A stretch of DNA of 64,000 nucleotides from Thereva unica (taxonomy: Eukaryota; Arthropoda; Insecta; Diptera; Therevidae), in contig OX465282.1 of the NCBI GenBank assembly GCA_949987705.1, positions 40,388,039 through 40,452,038 on the forward strand, in the 5' to 3' direction. A model generated the notes under the pieces. The model was not told where the DNA came from, did not search any database, and was given only the letters and a program-made list of their open reading frames with translations. Position 1 is the stretch's first letter. Every line of letters begins with the position of its first letter. Made by a program: the position numbers and the translations under genes. This document shows, in pieces, positions 44,645 through 55,912 of this stretch.

Positions 44645-44680
44645 TGTCCAGCTTGTGGTGGTAAACACTATGTCGTAAGG
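44645..44680. other. 36-bp piece of BEL gag duplicated beside the second Gypsy LTR
   Basis: TGTCCAGCTTGTGGTGGTAA through TCGTAAGG is the same as 39501-39536, the BEL gag zinc-knuckle sequence flanking LTR copy 1. Here its left neighbour is Gypsy linker sequence. This is the junction of a tandem duplication. Confidence 0.75.
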
Positions 44681-45083
44681 TGTTTTTAGCCACCGTCTGA
44701 CCACGCGGTGGTGTAATTAGAACAACACTTTTTGTTTTTAGGTTTTTAATTAACTTTTATTATTCTAATTATTCTTATTTTAAACTACAATGTTTATAAC
44801 TTATTATAAAGATATATAAAGTTATACAATAAATGCGATTTAAGTTTTCTTTTAGGACGCGGGAGAACCGTCTTGGTGATGACACACACGAGGGAAAAAG
44901 TAGAGAGATGCCGGAAATTGGATCTTCGATAAACACGATGGGGAACGGAACGGAAAACGGTAAGATCACTGAACTTTGAGTTCGATGATCGATGAAGTGT
45001 TCCGTCCCGATCTCGTTTATCGTGTGGGAGGTTGTTGTGTGATTTTGCGTAAACTTGGTAATTAAGTTTACGCGGTCACTACA
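44681..45083 (-). repeat. Gypsy LTR (copy 2), 403 bp
   Basis: Uninterrupted on the - strand from TGTAGTGACCGCGTAAAC to GGCTAAAAACA. It differs from copy 1 by very few bases (for example CCGTCTGACC against CCGTATGACC). The polypurine tract complement TACTCCCCCCCAGCG follows at 45084. Confidence 0.85.
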
Positions 45084-46181
45084 TACTCCCCCCCAGCGTA
45101 GCGTTAACGGGATGTTACCGCTTTAGACGGCTTAGCTTCGTTGTCGCGGTCACAGCCGAAGGCTGGCTTTAGCCTGTCAATGGATATTGACTTGGTTGTG
45201 CCGTTCAATTTGACAACGAAGTGTTTTCGTAATCGTTTGATTACTTCATATCGATGGGTCTTACGAAAAAGATATTGTTTCAAAATGTTGCTGAAAAAGA
45301 TAGACTATGTTCGGAGTTGAACGCTAGTCTACGTAAGGAAGTGGGTATATAAGGCCTTGGAATGCCTGTACTAGTTTCACACCACACTTGATGGGCGGTA
45401 AATGGTATTGGCGTGAGAACTAATTTTACCCGTGAGCCGTTGCTGGGGTGCTCTTGTAGAGACTTCAACTCTGTGTCACCTTGTTGAGCCTGAGCCAGTG
45501 TAGGCAGGTCGAAGGTTACCGAGTCGACGTTGTCGGTTGCTAGTGAGCGTGACAAGTAGTCTGCGACAACGTTTTGTTTACCCGACACATGATGTCTGTG
45601 GTAAACTGAGAAATTAGACCCAAATGTCTGGTCTGTCGAGGGGATCATTCGGTCTTTGTGTGCAAGGTGCGAACCAGTGGTTTGTGATCAGTATAGACCA
45701 CGAAATTGCGTCCTTCGACGAAGTAACGGAAGTGTTTGATCGCTGCATAGATTGCGAGAAGTTCGCGATCAAATGCAGAGTACTTCCGTTCTGCTGGTGA
45801 CAGCTTTTTGGAATAAAAAGCTAGTGGTTGCCACCGATGACCGTTGAATTGCTCCAATACGCCTCCGATTGCATAATCAGAGGCGTCAGTCGTAAGACTG
45901 TATTTAGCATCCTCGATTGGATGGTTCAGCAGAGCTGCTTCAGCCATCGAGGTTTTCACCTTGAGGAATGCCGCCTGACATTCTGCTGGCCAGTTGAAAA
46001 CTTTATTGGCACGTGAGCGGTTGAGAAGGTCTCTGAAATGCTCGTTTATAGGCGCCAACTGTTCAGCCAATTTTGGGATAAATCGGTGATAGAAAGTCAC
46101 CATTCCCAAAAACTTCTGGATCGATTTGACAGAAGTTGGAGGTGCGAGATCAACGATAGCCTGAACCCGATCGGAGGACGG
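45084..46181 (-). pseudogene. Gypsy RT-thumb/RNase H and linker (copy 2), integrase deleted
   Basis: On the - strand from about 46180: SIQKFLGMVTFYHRFIPKLA (RT connection), then RNase H with TTDASDYAIGGVLEQ, KKLSPAERKYSAFDRELLAI and VVYTDHKPLV. A frameshift near 45645 leads to the frame reading HHVSGKQNVVADYLSR. At about 45260-45300 the sequence jumps to the 3' region next to the LTR, so the integrase present in copy 1 is missing. The 5' part (gag, protease, RT palm) ends at 46181, where LINE sequence begins. Confidence 0.8.
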
Positions 46182-46844
46182 AAGTACCGCAAGGCTCAAT
46201 TCTTGGACCTCTCCTTTTCTCTTTGTATATTAATGACCTTCCCTCTATAATCCGTCACTGCTCCTTCCACCTGTACGCTGATGATCTCCAACTATACACC
46301 TCATGTCCTCCGAATCAGATTGAATCCTGTATTTCTCAACTTAATAGCTCCTTATCCCAAATAAGTGAATGGAGTTCTTAAACTAAATCCTAAAAAATCT
46401 CAAGTACTTCTGCTTAGCCGTCGTTTTCAGTCCCCTGACAGCATTCCACCTGTTCTACTTAATGGTATTCCCCTCCCTATTCTTGAGCGTGTTAATAATC
46501 TTGGCAATGTCATTAATTCCAAATAATCTTGCTGTAATCAAGTCTCACTTATGCTTTCCAAGATTTATGGGACACTGCGAAAGCTTTGGCTTTATGGTAG
46601 TCTTCTGTCGACCGCTGTTCGGCTCAAACTTGTTAAATCCCTCATCGTACCACATTTCCTCTTTGCTTCCCTTGTATATATTTCCTTAGATTCAGCCTGC
46701 CGACAGCGCCTTAAAGTAGCTTTCAATGATTGCTTAAGATACATTTTTCATATGCGAAGGTCAGATCATGTGTCGAGTATACAAAATTCCTTGCTAGGTT
46801 GTGACCTCTTTCGTTTTATTGATGTCATGGCTTTAGTTCTTTTA
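46182..46844 (+). pseudogene. LINE reverse transcriptase fragment (third family)
   Basis: The + strand begins in motif [21 protein letters not shown], followed by [11 protein letters not shown] (motif C), a broken stretch, then RLKLVKSLIVPHFLFASLVY and the C-terminal part LGCDLFRFIDVMALVLLNIY. Stops and frameshifts occur after motif C. It ends in a (TA)n tract. Confidence 0.78.
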
Positions 46845-46845
46845 A

Positions 46846-46927
<82 letters not shown>
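46845..46927. repeat. (TA)n microsatellite
   Basis: About 40 TA units between the LINE RT fragment and the 3' poly(A) end of the R1-clade LINE. Confidence 0.95.
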
Positions 46928-46935
<8 letters not shown>

Positions 46936-47071
46936 TGTTTTACGGGGGATGGTGAGACTCTACATAGACACTTCTGAGGTTCCCGCACTCAGACCGAGTT
47001 TCAGACTCCTACTGAATAAACTCACCACCCCTTTGTGTGACGCTTACCCCGCCCGGAACCGCCGCGAGGCA

Positions 47072-49086
47072 TTACTTCGGGCGGGCGTCACCAACATGAC
47101 CCTTTAGGTGTCCCTCTGGTGTTAACCCATAGGGGTTGCTACTGCTCTCGGCATTTCTTCGCCTTTCTCTGTTTCTTGTGGCTTCTTCTTGCCTTAACTT
47201 TCTGTGAATGGCCTTCAGGGTTTCTTCCACTTTCTTCCACATTTCCTCGGATCTCATCATATGCTCTACGATGTTTTCCGGCGTTAGTGGCGCCTGGGCC
47301 GTTTCTTCTAATTCCGCCCTTTCCTCGGCGTATCTCGAGCAGGCAAAGAAGACGTGCTCTGCGTCTTCTTCCGTCGCTGGGCATACCGGACACAACGGTG
47401 AATCATCGTGGCCGAATCGGTGGAGGTATTTCCTATACCCCCCATGTCCGCTCAGGAACTGCGTGAGGTCGTAACTTACTTCCCCACGCTCCCTCGAAAC
47501 CCATACTTCCACGTTAGGGACAAGTCTGTGGGTCCAACGACCCTTAACAGACTCGTCCCATTTCCCCTGCCATTCCCTTAAGGACTCACAGCGCGCAATC
47601 TGCCGCCGTACCCTTCTTGGCTGTCCTCTACCATATTCTGGGTCATAGAGACGCATGCCCTCCCTCGCCAGAATATCCACAGGAATCATCCCCGCTATCA
47701 CGCACGCCGCATCGTCTGACGTGGTCCTGTACGCGCAGCAAGCGCGAAGTGCACTTAGCCTATATGCAGCCCTCCATTTTCTACTATTTGCAGTCCTGTT
47801 TAACGCTGCTGCCCACACTGGCGCTGCGTATAACAGGACTGAGCTGACCACCCTCCCCAAGAGGAGGCGGCGACTCGGTCTAGGGCCCCCAACATTGGGC
47901 AGCATTCTTGCGAGTGCTGCACAAATCGCAGAAGCTTTGTCTGCCGTGCCCTCCAAGTGCGCCTTGAAATTTAGCCTCCGATCGATCATCACTCCCAGGT
48001 ACCTTAGAGCGGGCTGTGAGTGGATGATCTGTTCCCCTACCTTGATCCTCACGGATACTGGCTTTCGCCGTTTGCTGATCACCACTGCTTCAGTTTTGTG
48101 CTCAGCAAGCTTCAACCCAGCGCGTTCTAACCACGCTTTTATTTCCCAGATCGCTTCGTTCGCATACAGTTCGATGTCATCTGGGTGTTTTCCTTCGACA
48201 ACTACCCCGATATCATCTGCGAACCCGATCGCCACTGCTTCTTTTGGAAGACGAAGCCCCAACACATCATTGTACATTGCGATCCATAGGAGAGGGCCCA
48301 GGACGGAACCTTGCGGGACACCGCATGTTGTCCCGAACACTTTAGGACCATCATCCGAATCACAATGAAGCGACCTACCCTGCAGGTAGTCGGCCACTAC
48401 ACGCACTACGTACTTAGGTGTGCCTAGCTTGATTAACGCCTCAACTATTTTGCTCCACCTCGCTGAGTTGAAAGCATTTTTTACGTCGAGGGTTATCAGT
48501 GCGCAGCAGTGACTTTTCTCTATGGCGGCTCTTGCTATGCCCACCACCATATTGACTGCATCAGTAGTCGTCCTTGCCTTTCTAAAGCCGAATTGCTTGT
48601 CCGACAGGCCGCCTGCCCTTTCGACGCTAGGGAGAATCCTGTTACAGATCACCCGCTCGAAAAGTTTGCCTATGCAACTAAGGAGGCATTTCGGTCTGTA
48701 GGACGATGGGTCCCCTAAAGGCTTGTTCGGCTTCGGTAGGAGCACGAGTTTCTGCTGTTTCCATCGCTCAGGGAAGATCCCCTCTCTCAGGCACGCTGTG
48801 AAGACTTCAGCGAACCTGTCTGGCGCTATTGAAGCTGCTAGCTTCGCCGCTTTATTTGGTATGCCATCCATGCCAGGGGCCTTATTGATGGCTACCTTTT
48901 TTGCAGCCTCCAGAATCTCATCTGCGGTCACCGCAGGTACCTCTTCTGGGTCCACCTGAAGGGTGGGTAGTTCGGCGGCGCGTACGTTCTGTGGAAACAG
49001 GACGTACACAATGCTCTGGAGCAACGCGGGGCAGGTGATCGGCGGAGAGCGTTTGCCCTTGACCGCTGACATAACCATTTTATAGG
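47072..49086 (-). CDS. R1-clade LINE ORF2, reverse transcriptase half
   Basis: An open frame of about 670 codons continuing from the endonuclease part beyond the BEL insertion. Motifs are AINKAPGMDGIPNKAAKLA, FGFRKARTTTDAV, ALITLDVKNAFNSARW (motif A), TCGVPQGSVLGPLLW (motif B) and IGFADDIGVVVEG (motif C). The thumb reads LLYAAPVWAAAL. A C-terminal zinc finger reads CPVCPATEEDAEHVFFAC with an upstream HRFGH, typical of R1-type LINEs. Catalytic residues are present. The 3' UTR ends at a poly(A) next to the (TA)n tract. The half is open but separated from its endonuclease by 8.8 kb. Confidence 0.9.
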
Positions 49087-50552
49087 TGTTAAGCGCAGTA
49101 CCTAAAAATAGAGGTAATTAAACTTCAATCTACATAAACAAATGCCAGAACCATACTTACCTGGATAGTTAGAATGAACCTGAAAAGAAAGAAATTAAAA
49201 TTAATGAATTAAAATAAATTAAATTAAATAAAATTGAATTATTATAAAATACGAAAATAAACATGAATTCTCACATAACAACAACAACATGAAAACAAGA
49301 ATTACTAAACGAAATACAATGAATTAATGAATTAGAAATTTAAGGAAATAGAATAGGATAGAAATTTAAGAAAATAGAATGGAAATGAAACGCAAATTGA
49401 ATTAATAAATAAAAGAAAAAACATGAATTTGAATTTAGATTGATTTTAAGGTTAGGTTAGAACATGCAACATAAGTTATGTTAAAAGACTAAATACAAGG
49501 TAAAAAACACGCAAAATCGAATATTAAACTTACCTGTGCCTTATAATAATGATCTCTACCTGCACCTGTTAACACACGCGCGGAAAACAGCGAAAAACCG
49601 ACGACGGTCGCGAGTCGCGAAAATAAAAAAAACGCGAACTGTCATTCATGGTTTGAATTGACAGTCAGCTGGTACTTCGCGAAAGCTACCGAAAGTAAAG
49701 CCACAATTAGCGAAAAGCTTTGAAATTTCGCGATAATAATTATATTTAAATTTATTAATTTATCCCATAAGAGGGAAAGAGAAGGAAAATTAAAAGGAGA
49801 AGGAATGATTTATTCGTCGATAAAATAGCTTTGAATTTTAATGTCAATCTGCATTTCTGCATTATCGACATTTAAAAAATATAATAATAAATTATAAAAG
49901 GAATAAAATTGAAAATGCAAAATTTAAGGCAGTAAAAATTAATATACAATATTAGCAATATTTGGATGCAGAATAATCCTGGGCTGAATACAGAATTATA
50001 TAGTTATAGATGAAGTTAAATTTATCGGCAAGTAAGCCCAGTTTATCGACCAACGCACCCTAATATTATAATAAAGCAGTTCTTCCTTAAGATGGCGGTG
50101 GACAACCAGGAAGATATAAAAATGCGACATCATTCAGGTTCTTCATTCGCAGTTTACATACGATTCAGAAAGGTATGAAGATAAAGTAATGCTAGCTTGC
50201 TAGGCATTTTATCCAGAAATACCTAACTGACACGGTTTCGGTGCATGACCGGGAAAACTTGGGTGGTTTTGGGTTCTAATATATTGAAATTAATATTTAG
50301 TTGGAGATAAGATTTAGTTTTTGAATTGATATAAGTTAAAGAAGATTGTGTAATATCTATTAAAGAATATTAAAATAATTTATTTAATCCAATATATATT
50401 TAATTTGACATTTTAGTTGTTAATAAATTATGTGAAATTTGCTGCTATGAATTAAAACGAATAAGAATAAATTTATGAACGAAGGTTATATGCGTTATTA
50501 TTTAACAAATACCGCTACACAATCACCGTTGCAGAGCCTGCACGACTAAACA
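49087..50552 (+). repeat. BEL 5' LTR, 1,466 bp
   Basis: Begins TGTTAAGCGCAGTACC and ends GCACGACTAAACA. It contains AT-rich blocks, a GATATAAAAATGCG TATA-like box near 50113 followed by a likely start region around 50140, and AATAAA signals further on. Confidence 0.93.
50112..50150 (+). promoter_or_regulatory. Likely BEL LTR core promoter
   Basis: GATATAAAAATG lies about 25-30 bp upstream of ATTCAGGTTCTTCATTCGCA, a plausible initiator region. The same arrangement is in the 3' LTR near 57478. Confidence 0.45.
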
Positions 50553-50555
50553 TTT

Positions 50556-50576
50556 TGGTGGTTCCATCCAGGAACA
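50556..50576 (+). other. Putative BEL primer binding site
   Basis: TGGTGGTTCCATCCAGGA follows the 5' LTR after a 3-base spacer and is also present after the older BEL LTR near 38538. The leading TGG suits pairing with a tRNA 3' CCA. The tRNA was not identified. Confidence 0.5.
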
Positions 50577-50645
50577 GTATATAACCCGTTCAGAATTTAT
50601 ATAGTTAATTCATTGCAGTATTATTTTCGCATATAATAAAATAAA

Positions 50646-52262
50646 ATGTCGAATTTGAAACAACTTCTGGTAGAGGAAAGGGTGTTAAGGAATAAAATTG
50701 TGCGGTATATTGAGAATGGCAAAAAGCAGCCCATTCCTAAAAGAACACAAGGCTTCTATGAAACACGGATGTCTCAGTTAAGGACATTTTGGGATGAATA
50801 TTCCACTTTAGATTTGTCCATCGCATTGGCGTTAAGTGAAGATGCATCTGGAAAGGAACCCGAAATTCCCTATATTACAGAAGATCGCTATGTCAATACT
50901 GAGACTAGTTATCTCGATCATTTAAGTGATTTAGCAGAAGGCTTACGTCAAGTCAAGGCTGAAGCAAATCAAGCAGGTTTATCTGACGCACATGAAACAT
51001 CCATAACCACAGTAGTCCATCAAGACTCACCACTGCCCAAAATATCACTACCTAAATTCAATGGCGATTACGATATGTGGAGATCGTTTTCGGATATGTT
51101 TGTGGCTCTAGTGCACAACAACTCGAGGTTATCTTCGGTACAAAAACTTCATCATTTGAAGTCGTGCCTAACAGGAGAAGCTGAAAGAGTGTTGCGCCAC
51201 ACACCCATAACGGAGTCTGATTATATTCCAGCTTGGAATAAGCTAAAGAAACGGTTCGAAAATGTACGCATTTTGGTTAACCACCAACTCAAGCTGTTAG
51301 TTAATCAACCAAGTCTGCATGCTGAAACTAGTAAGGGAATTAAATCGCTGGTAGATACCACTGAAGAATGTTTACAGCAGTTAAAGAGCCTGAAGGTAGA
51401 TACCAGTACGTGGGATGCTTTGTTAATATACGTTCTGGTGCAGAAACTACCAGTTCACACCCTTAAACTATGGGAAGAGGAGCAGGGCCCTGATGAGAAT
51501 TTGCCAACAATGAACGATTTTAAAACCTTTCTCAACAATCGCTTGAAGGTTTTGGAATCTATTGCTGATGTTTTAGGGACTAGAACTACACCTCATCAGA
51601 CAAGAACGCTGTCGAGGGAAAAAACAACTTCATGTTATAGCGCTAAAGAGGGGGGATGTCCTGCATGTGGAAAGGGACATTTCATATTACGCTGTCCCAA
51701 ATATAAGGGCATGTCTACCAACGCCAAGAGGGAGGTTATTCTAGCTGCAGGTCTTTGTCTTAATTGCTTATCTAAAACCCACATCAAATCGGAATGTACA
51801 AGCAAGTACAAATGCTTTAAATGCGGACAACAGCACCACACTTCTCTGCACCCACTCAATGTAAGGAATCAATCCACCACACAACAACCGGTTGAAGGGA
51901 CTCACCTACAGGATTTGAATAATGAACAAGCCAAATCCAATCCAGAAAGCAAAGGCCACAGCCCTGCCGAACGTAATGTTACCCAAGCCTTCATGTCCCG
52001 ACGAAACCTACAAGCACTATTATCAACGGCATTAGTAGTTGCTAAAGGTAATCATGGTCAAACAGTCCAGCTACGATGTCTCATCGACCCAGGTTCACAA
52101 TCCTCCTTCGTCACAGAGGAAGCCTGCCAAAGACTAGCCACCCCATGCTATACTACTTCTATGGGCATAGAAGTAATAGGAAACATCTCTGCTGCAACCT
52201 CAAGCAAAAGAAACAATTTTGCATTTGCAGTCCAGTCAATTAACCGGGCCCACAATAACTGA
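50646..52262 (+). CDS. BEL Gag-protease
   Basis: ATG at 50646, 538 codons. The N-terminal Gag has LPKFNGDYDMWRSFSDMF and LVNHQLKLLVNQPSLH. Zinc-binding knuckles read CPACGKGHFILRC near residue 338, CLNCLSKTHIKSEC near 371 and CFKCGQQHHTSLH near 390. The aspartic protease site is in RCLIDPGSQSSFVTEEAC near residue 480. The frame ends at 52262, while the coding sense continues in another frame from about 52220. In intact BEL elements Gag, protease and RT form one long frame, so this is a frameshift mutation unless a programmed shift is used. The particle protein and protease domains look complete. Confidence 0.88.
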   Translation: MSNLKQLLVEERVLRNKIVRYIENGKKQPIPKRTQGFYETRMSQLRTFWDEYSTLDLSIALALSEDASGKEPEIPYITEDRYVNTETSYLDHLSDLAEGLRQVKAEANQAGLSDAHETSITTVVHQDSPLPKISLPKFNGDYDMWRSFSDMFVALVHNNSRLSSVQKLHHLKSCLTGEAERVLRHTPITESDYIPAWNKLKKRFENVRILVNHQLKLLVNQPSLHAETSKGIKSLVDTTEECLQQLKSLKVDTSTWDALLIYVLVQKLPVHTLKLWEEEQGPDENLPTMNDFKTFLNNRLKVLESIADVLGTRTTPHQTRTLSREKTTSCYSAKEGGCPACGKGHFILRCPKYKGMSTNAKREVILAAGLCLNCLSKTHIKSECTSKYKCFKCGQQHHTSLHPLNVRNQSTTQQPVEGTHLQDLNNEQAKSNPESKGHSPAERNVTQAFMSRRNLQALLSTALVVAKGNHGQTVQLRCLIDPGSQSSFVTEEACQRLATPCYTTSMGIEVIGNISAATSSKRNNFAFAVQSINRAHNN

Positions 52263-53277
52263 AACATTTTTAGTCATAAAAAAGATTACTGGTTTACTAC
52301 CCAAACAGCGAATTTTCAAGGGAAATTTTCAACATTTAGACGGCTTAAGACTAGCCGATCCCACATACTGGAAGCCAGGTACAATCGATGCCTTATTAGG
52401 AGCCAACGCTTATGCTCAGATAATCCAGGAGGGAATTGTACGAGGGATCAAAACTACTCCAGTAGCATTAAAAACATTATTCGGTTGGATCTTAGTAGGA
52501 CCAACAACCAACAAAGTGCATAAGGGGACAGTTTCCTTCATGGCCACTACGGAGAACGAGTTGAACGACCAGCTTAAACAATTCTTCGAAACTGAAGAAT
52601 TTCCTTCACACCCAATCTTCAAGGCCGAGGAGCAAGAGTGTCAAGACATCTTTCAGACCTCTCATGCGCGAATGGACAATGGTCAGTATTCAGTTAAGCT
52701 GCCATTTGTAAACAATAAAATACCAGAGCTAGGAGAATCACGTCCTCAAGCCCTGTCACGGTTTATGGCCTTACAAAGGCAATTTAGCAAAAAATCCGAC
52801 CTAGCTCGCGACTACAGTAATTGCCTAGATGAATACATACAGCTGGGTCACATGGAGGAAGCACCTCCTCTCGCACACGATCAGCCACACTATTATATTC
52901 CACATCACGCGGTATACAAGGACAGCACAACTACGCGATTGCGAGTAGTGTTTGACGCATCCTGCAAAATAACGAATGGAACATCGTTAAATGAACATCT
53001 TCTCAAGGGTCCAACATTGCAACCAAAGCTATTTGCAATCCTGATGAACTGGCGAAAATATCGAATAGCCTTAACTGCCGACGTTGAAAAAATGTACAGG
53101 ATGATTCTTGTCCATCCCGAACAACGTGCTTTCCAGCGCATCATTTGGAAATATCCAACCACTGGTGAGATACAAGATTTTCAACTGAACACTGTTACTT
53201 TCGGAACTTCAGCAGCTCCTTATCTTGCCATAAGGACATTGCAACAACAAGCGCCAAGGTTCTCCAGCACCAAATGA
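52219..53277 (+). pseudogene. BEL pol part 1: RT N-terminal half, catalytic box missing
   Basis: An overlapping frame without its own natural start. It reads GLLPKQRIFKGNF, LFGWILVGP, LRVVFDASCK near residue 241, IALTADVEKMYRMI near 287 (motif A Asp present) and VTFGTSAAPYLAIRTL near 333. A stop comes after a few aberrant residues at 53277. The YVDD-type motif C and its surroundings, expected next, are absent. The neighbouring frame resumes directly at KVLQHQMIEMMKAG. A deletion near 53245 therefore removed the RT active-site segment, and this copy cannot encode a working RT. Confidence 0.85.
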
Positions 53278-55769
53278 TAGAGATGATGAAGGCAGGTGGA
53301 TTTAATCTTCGGAAATGGGCCAGCAACGAGCCAGAGCTGTTAGCACATCTACCTCCAGAGTACTGCGAATTACGAGAGGCATTGGCCATTGGTGAGATGG
53401 AATCAGTCAAAACATTAGGGATTCAATGGTTCCCAACAAAGGATTATTTCACATTTAAAATATCATTGAAACCAGGGAAACCAATTCCAACCAAAAGATC
53501 CGTGCTCTCCGAGATTGCCTCGCTTTATGATCCACTTGGCTGGTTAGCGCCAGTTATAATCGTCGCAAAAATGATCATGCAAGCGATGTGGATCACTGGA
53601 TGTACTTGGGATGCTCCATTGTCAACCAACATCAACCAGCAATGGAACAACTTTAAGAAGGACTTGGAACATCTACCTCGTATTAGGATTCCTCGGTGGA
53701 TACAGTATACAACAACTTCTAGAGCTCAACTACACGGGTTTTGCGACGCTTCGACCCAGGCATATGCCGCAGTGCTGTATTTACGAACGGTACAGGAAGA
53801 TGGCAGCATAACATCTATGCTACTCACGGCAAAAACTAGAGTAGCACCAATTAAGCCAACAACAATACCGCGTTTGGAATTAAACGGGGCGCTAATCCTA
53901 GCACGTCTAATACGAACCACTATCAAGGATATGAATTTAGAAAACATTCCGATATTCGCGTGGACGGATTCTACCATAACGTTACAATGGATCAGAGAAC
54001 ACCCGTCACGCTGGAAAACCTACGTAGCCAATCGGGTTGTTGAAATCCAAGAAAGCTTACGGTACGATGCCTGGCGACACGTTCCCACCGCGGACAATCC
54101 AGCAGACTTGGCTTCGAGAGGCGCCACCGTGAACGAATTATTATCTAACAACATTTGGTGGCATGGACCAGTCTGGCTTTCCAAGAGTGACAATCATTGG
54201 CCAAGGCTTGGAAAATGTGAGGACGTAACTGACTTGGAGGCAAGGAAACCTACTACCGCAACCTTCGTTGCCGAAATTCAGGACGACTTGCTTGTACGCT
54301 ACTCATCATTTAGCAGACTAATTAGAATAACAGCACTACTTCTACGTTTCAAGGAAAACTGCAAGAAGAATGGCAAAAAACAAATTGGACTTCTCTCTAC
54401 CCAGGAATTATGTAACGCCGAGACAACTATTCTACTACTCGTACAAAAAGCGAGCTTTCCCAAGGAGTACCATAATTTGTCGCACAACAAGGCAATATCT
54501 CACAAAAGTAACTTACTTCAATTAAGTCCATTCATCGATGAGCAAGGGCTTCTACGCATACAAGGGCGACTATCACATGCAACTATCGTCCATAATCGAA
54601 AGCATCAAATCATCCTGCCAAAGAAACATCACGTAACATCACTGATTATAGACAAACTACATCAAGAAACTCTACATGGCGGAACTACTTTGGTGTTAGC
54701 CACTAGTCGACACAAATTTTGGATTATCGATGCCAGGCGAGCGATCACCACTCGAATACAAAATTGTGTTGTATGCGCCAGATTCCGAAAACAAACCTGC
54801 CATCAGATGATGGGAGATCTCCCAGAAGCACGAGTTAATATCACTAAGCCTTTTACCAAGGTTGGTCTAGACTATGCTGGGCCAGTCATGGTAAAAGCGT
54901 CACACCTTCGAAAGGCGCCAATATTAAAGGCATATATATGTATTTTTGTGTGCATGGCAACCAAGGCTATGCACATTGAACTCGTCTCGGATTTAACCAC
55001 TGAAACATTCTTCGCAGCACTCAAAAGGTTCATCGCAAGAAGAGGTCTACCTACGGATATTTATTCGGATTGCGGCTCCAACTTCATTGGAGCCAAGACG
55101 AAACTGGACAAGGACCTAAAAAGGGCAATTACGATATCTACCCAAGAGGCAGCGAAGTATGTCATAAATCAGGCTATCAACTGGCACTTTATCCCTCCTG
55201 CTGCTCCACATTTCGGGGGCCTTTGGGAGGCAGGTGTACGTTCGGTGAAAACTCACTTACGTAGAAGTTTAGCAAACCTCACATGCACGTTTGAAGAATA
55301 TACAACGTTATTAACGCAAGTGGAAGCCGTTTTAAATTCTCGTCCATTGTGTTATGTCAGCACAGACCCCAACCATCCGGAAATTCTGACACCAGGACAC
55401 TTTCTTATAGGGCACGCTTTAAATATGCCACCAGACCCAGGCAGTAGCTGTGATATTCCAGTCAGGCAACGATGGAAAATGCTCCAACAAAAACTTAACC
55501 AATTTTGGAAAAACTGGTCTAGGGATTACTTGCATCAGCTCCAAACCCGAAATAAGTGGCATCATCGTGAGAAAAACCTCCAAGTTGGCGACGTCGTACT
55601 AGTAACTCACGAAAACATGCCTCCAGCAAAGTGGCCACTGGGCCTTGTGAAGGAAGTTTACCCAGGTCAAGATGGTTTGGTAAGAGTGGCAAAAATAAAA
55701 ACCCAAACAAGCAGTTTCCAGCGACCAGTTACCAAACTATGCCGTTTACCCATAGAAGCAGTCCACTAA
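53274..55769 (+). CDS. BEL pol part 2: RT C-terminus, RNase H, integrase
   Basis: 831 codons from the first ATG, though the sense already runs from about 53250. RNase H residues are in HGFCDAS (about 154), PRLELNGALI (about 200), AWTDSTITLQW (about 229) and ADNPADLASRG (about 277). The integrase has an HH-CC zinc end with HH near 452 and CVVC near 497, then the catalytic core with LDYAGPV near 531, SDCGSNF near 598 and GLWEAGV near 651. The BEL-type C-terminal domain (QFWKNWSRDYLHQL, GDVVLV, GLVKEVYPGQDG) occupies about 730-820. No break is visible. The product could form particles or integrate only if RT came from another element. Confidence 0.9.
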   Translation: MIEMMKAGGFNLRKWASNEPELLAHLPPEYCELREALAIGEMESVKTLGIQWFPTKDYFTFKISLKPGKPIPTKRSVLSEIASLYDPLGWLAPVIIVAKMIMQAMWITGCTWDAPLSTNINQQWNNFKKDLEHLPRIRIPRWIQYTTTSRAQLHGFCDASTQAYAAVLYLRTVQEDGSITSMLLTAKTRVAPIKPTTIPRLELNGALILARLIRTTIKDMNLENIPIFAWTDSTITLQWIREHPSRWKTYVANRVVEIQESLRYDAWRHVPTADNPADLASRGATVNELLSNNIWWHGPVWLSKSDNHWPRLGKCEDVTDLEARKPTTATFVAEIQDDLLVRYSSFSRLIRITALLLRFKENCKKNGKKQIGLLSTQELCNAETTILLLVQKASFPKEYHNLSHNKAISHKSNLLQLSPFIDEQGLLRIQGRLSHATIVHNRKHQIILPKKHHVTSLIIDKLHQETLHGGTTLVLATSRHKFWIIDARRAITTRIQNCVVCARFRKQTCHQMMGDLPEARVNITKPFTKVGLDYAGPVMVKASHLRKAPILKAYICIFVCMATKAMHIELVSDLTTETFFAALKRFIARRGLPTDIYSDCGSNFIGAKTKLDKDLKRAITISTQEAAKYVINQAINWHFIPPAAPHFGGLWEAGVRSVKTHLRRSLANLTCTFEEYTTLLTQVEAVLNSRPLCYVSTDPNHPEILTPGHFLIGHALNMPPDPGSSCDIPVRQRWKMLQQKLNQFWKNWSRDYLHQLQTRNKWHHREKNLQVGDVVLVTHENMPPAKWPLGLVKEVYPGQDGLVRVAKIKTQTSSFQRPVTKLCRLPIEAVH

Positions 55770-55912
55770 CACTAACTATAAGACACGTGTTGTCCGTTCA
55801 TTGTGTCGTGTTGTCCCTAAAACCTTAACTTAATAACTTATAAGTATAATTTCAGATGGAATACGAATATGATGAAGATGTCCTTATCTTATCCGAGCGA
55901 ATTTTATTCTAG

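Noticed and set aside
47119..48959. Several + strand frames of 69-237 codons
   Set aside because: They are antisense to the R1-clade RT frame, which carries all catalytic motifs.
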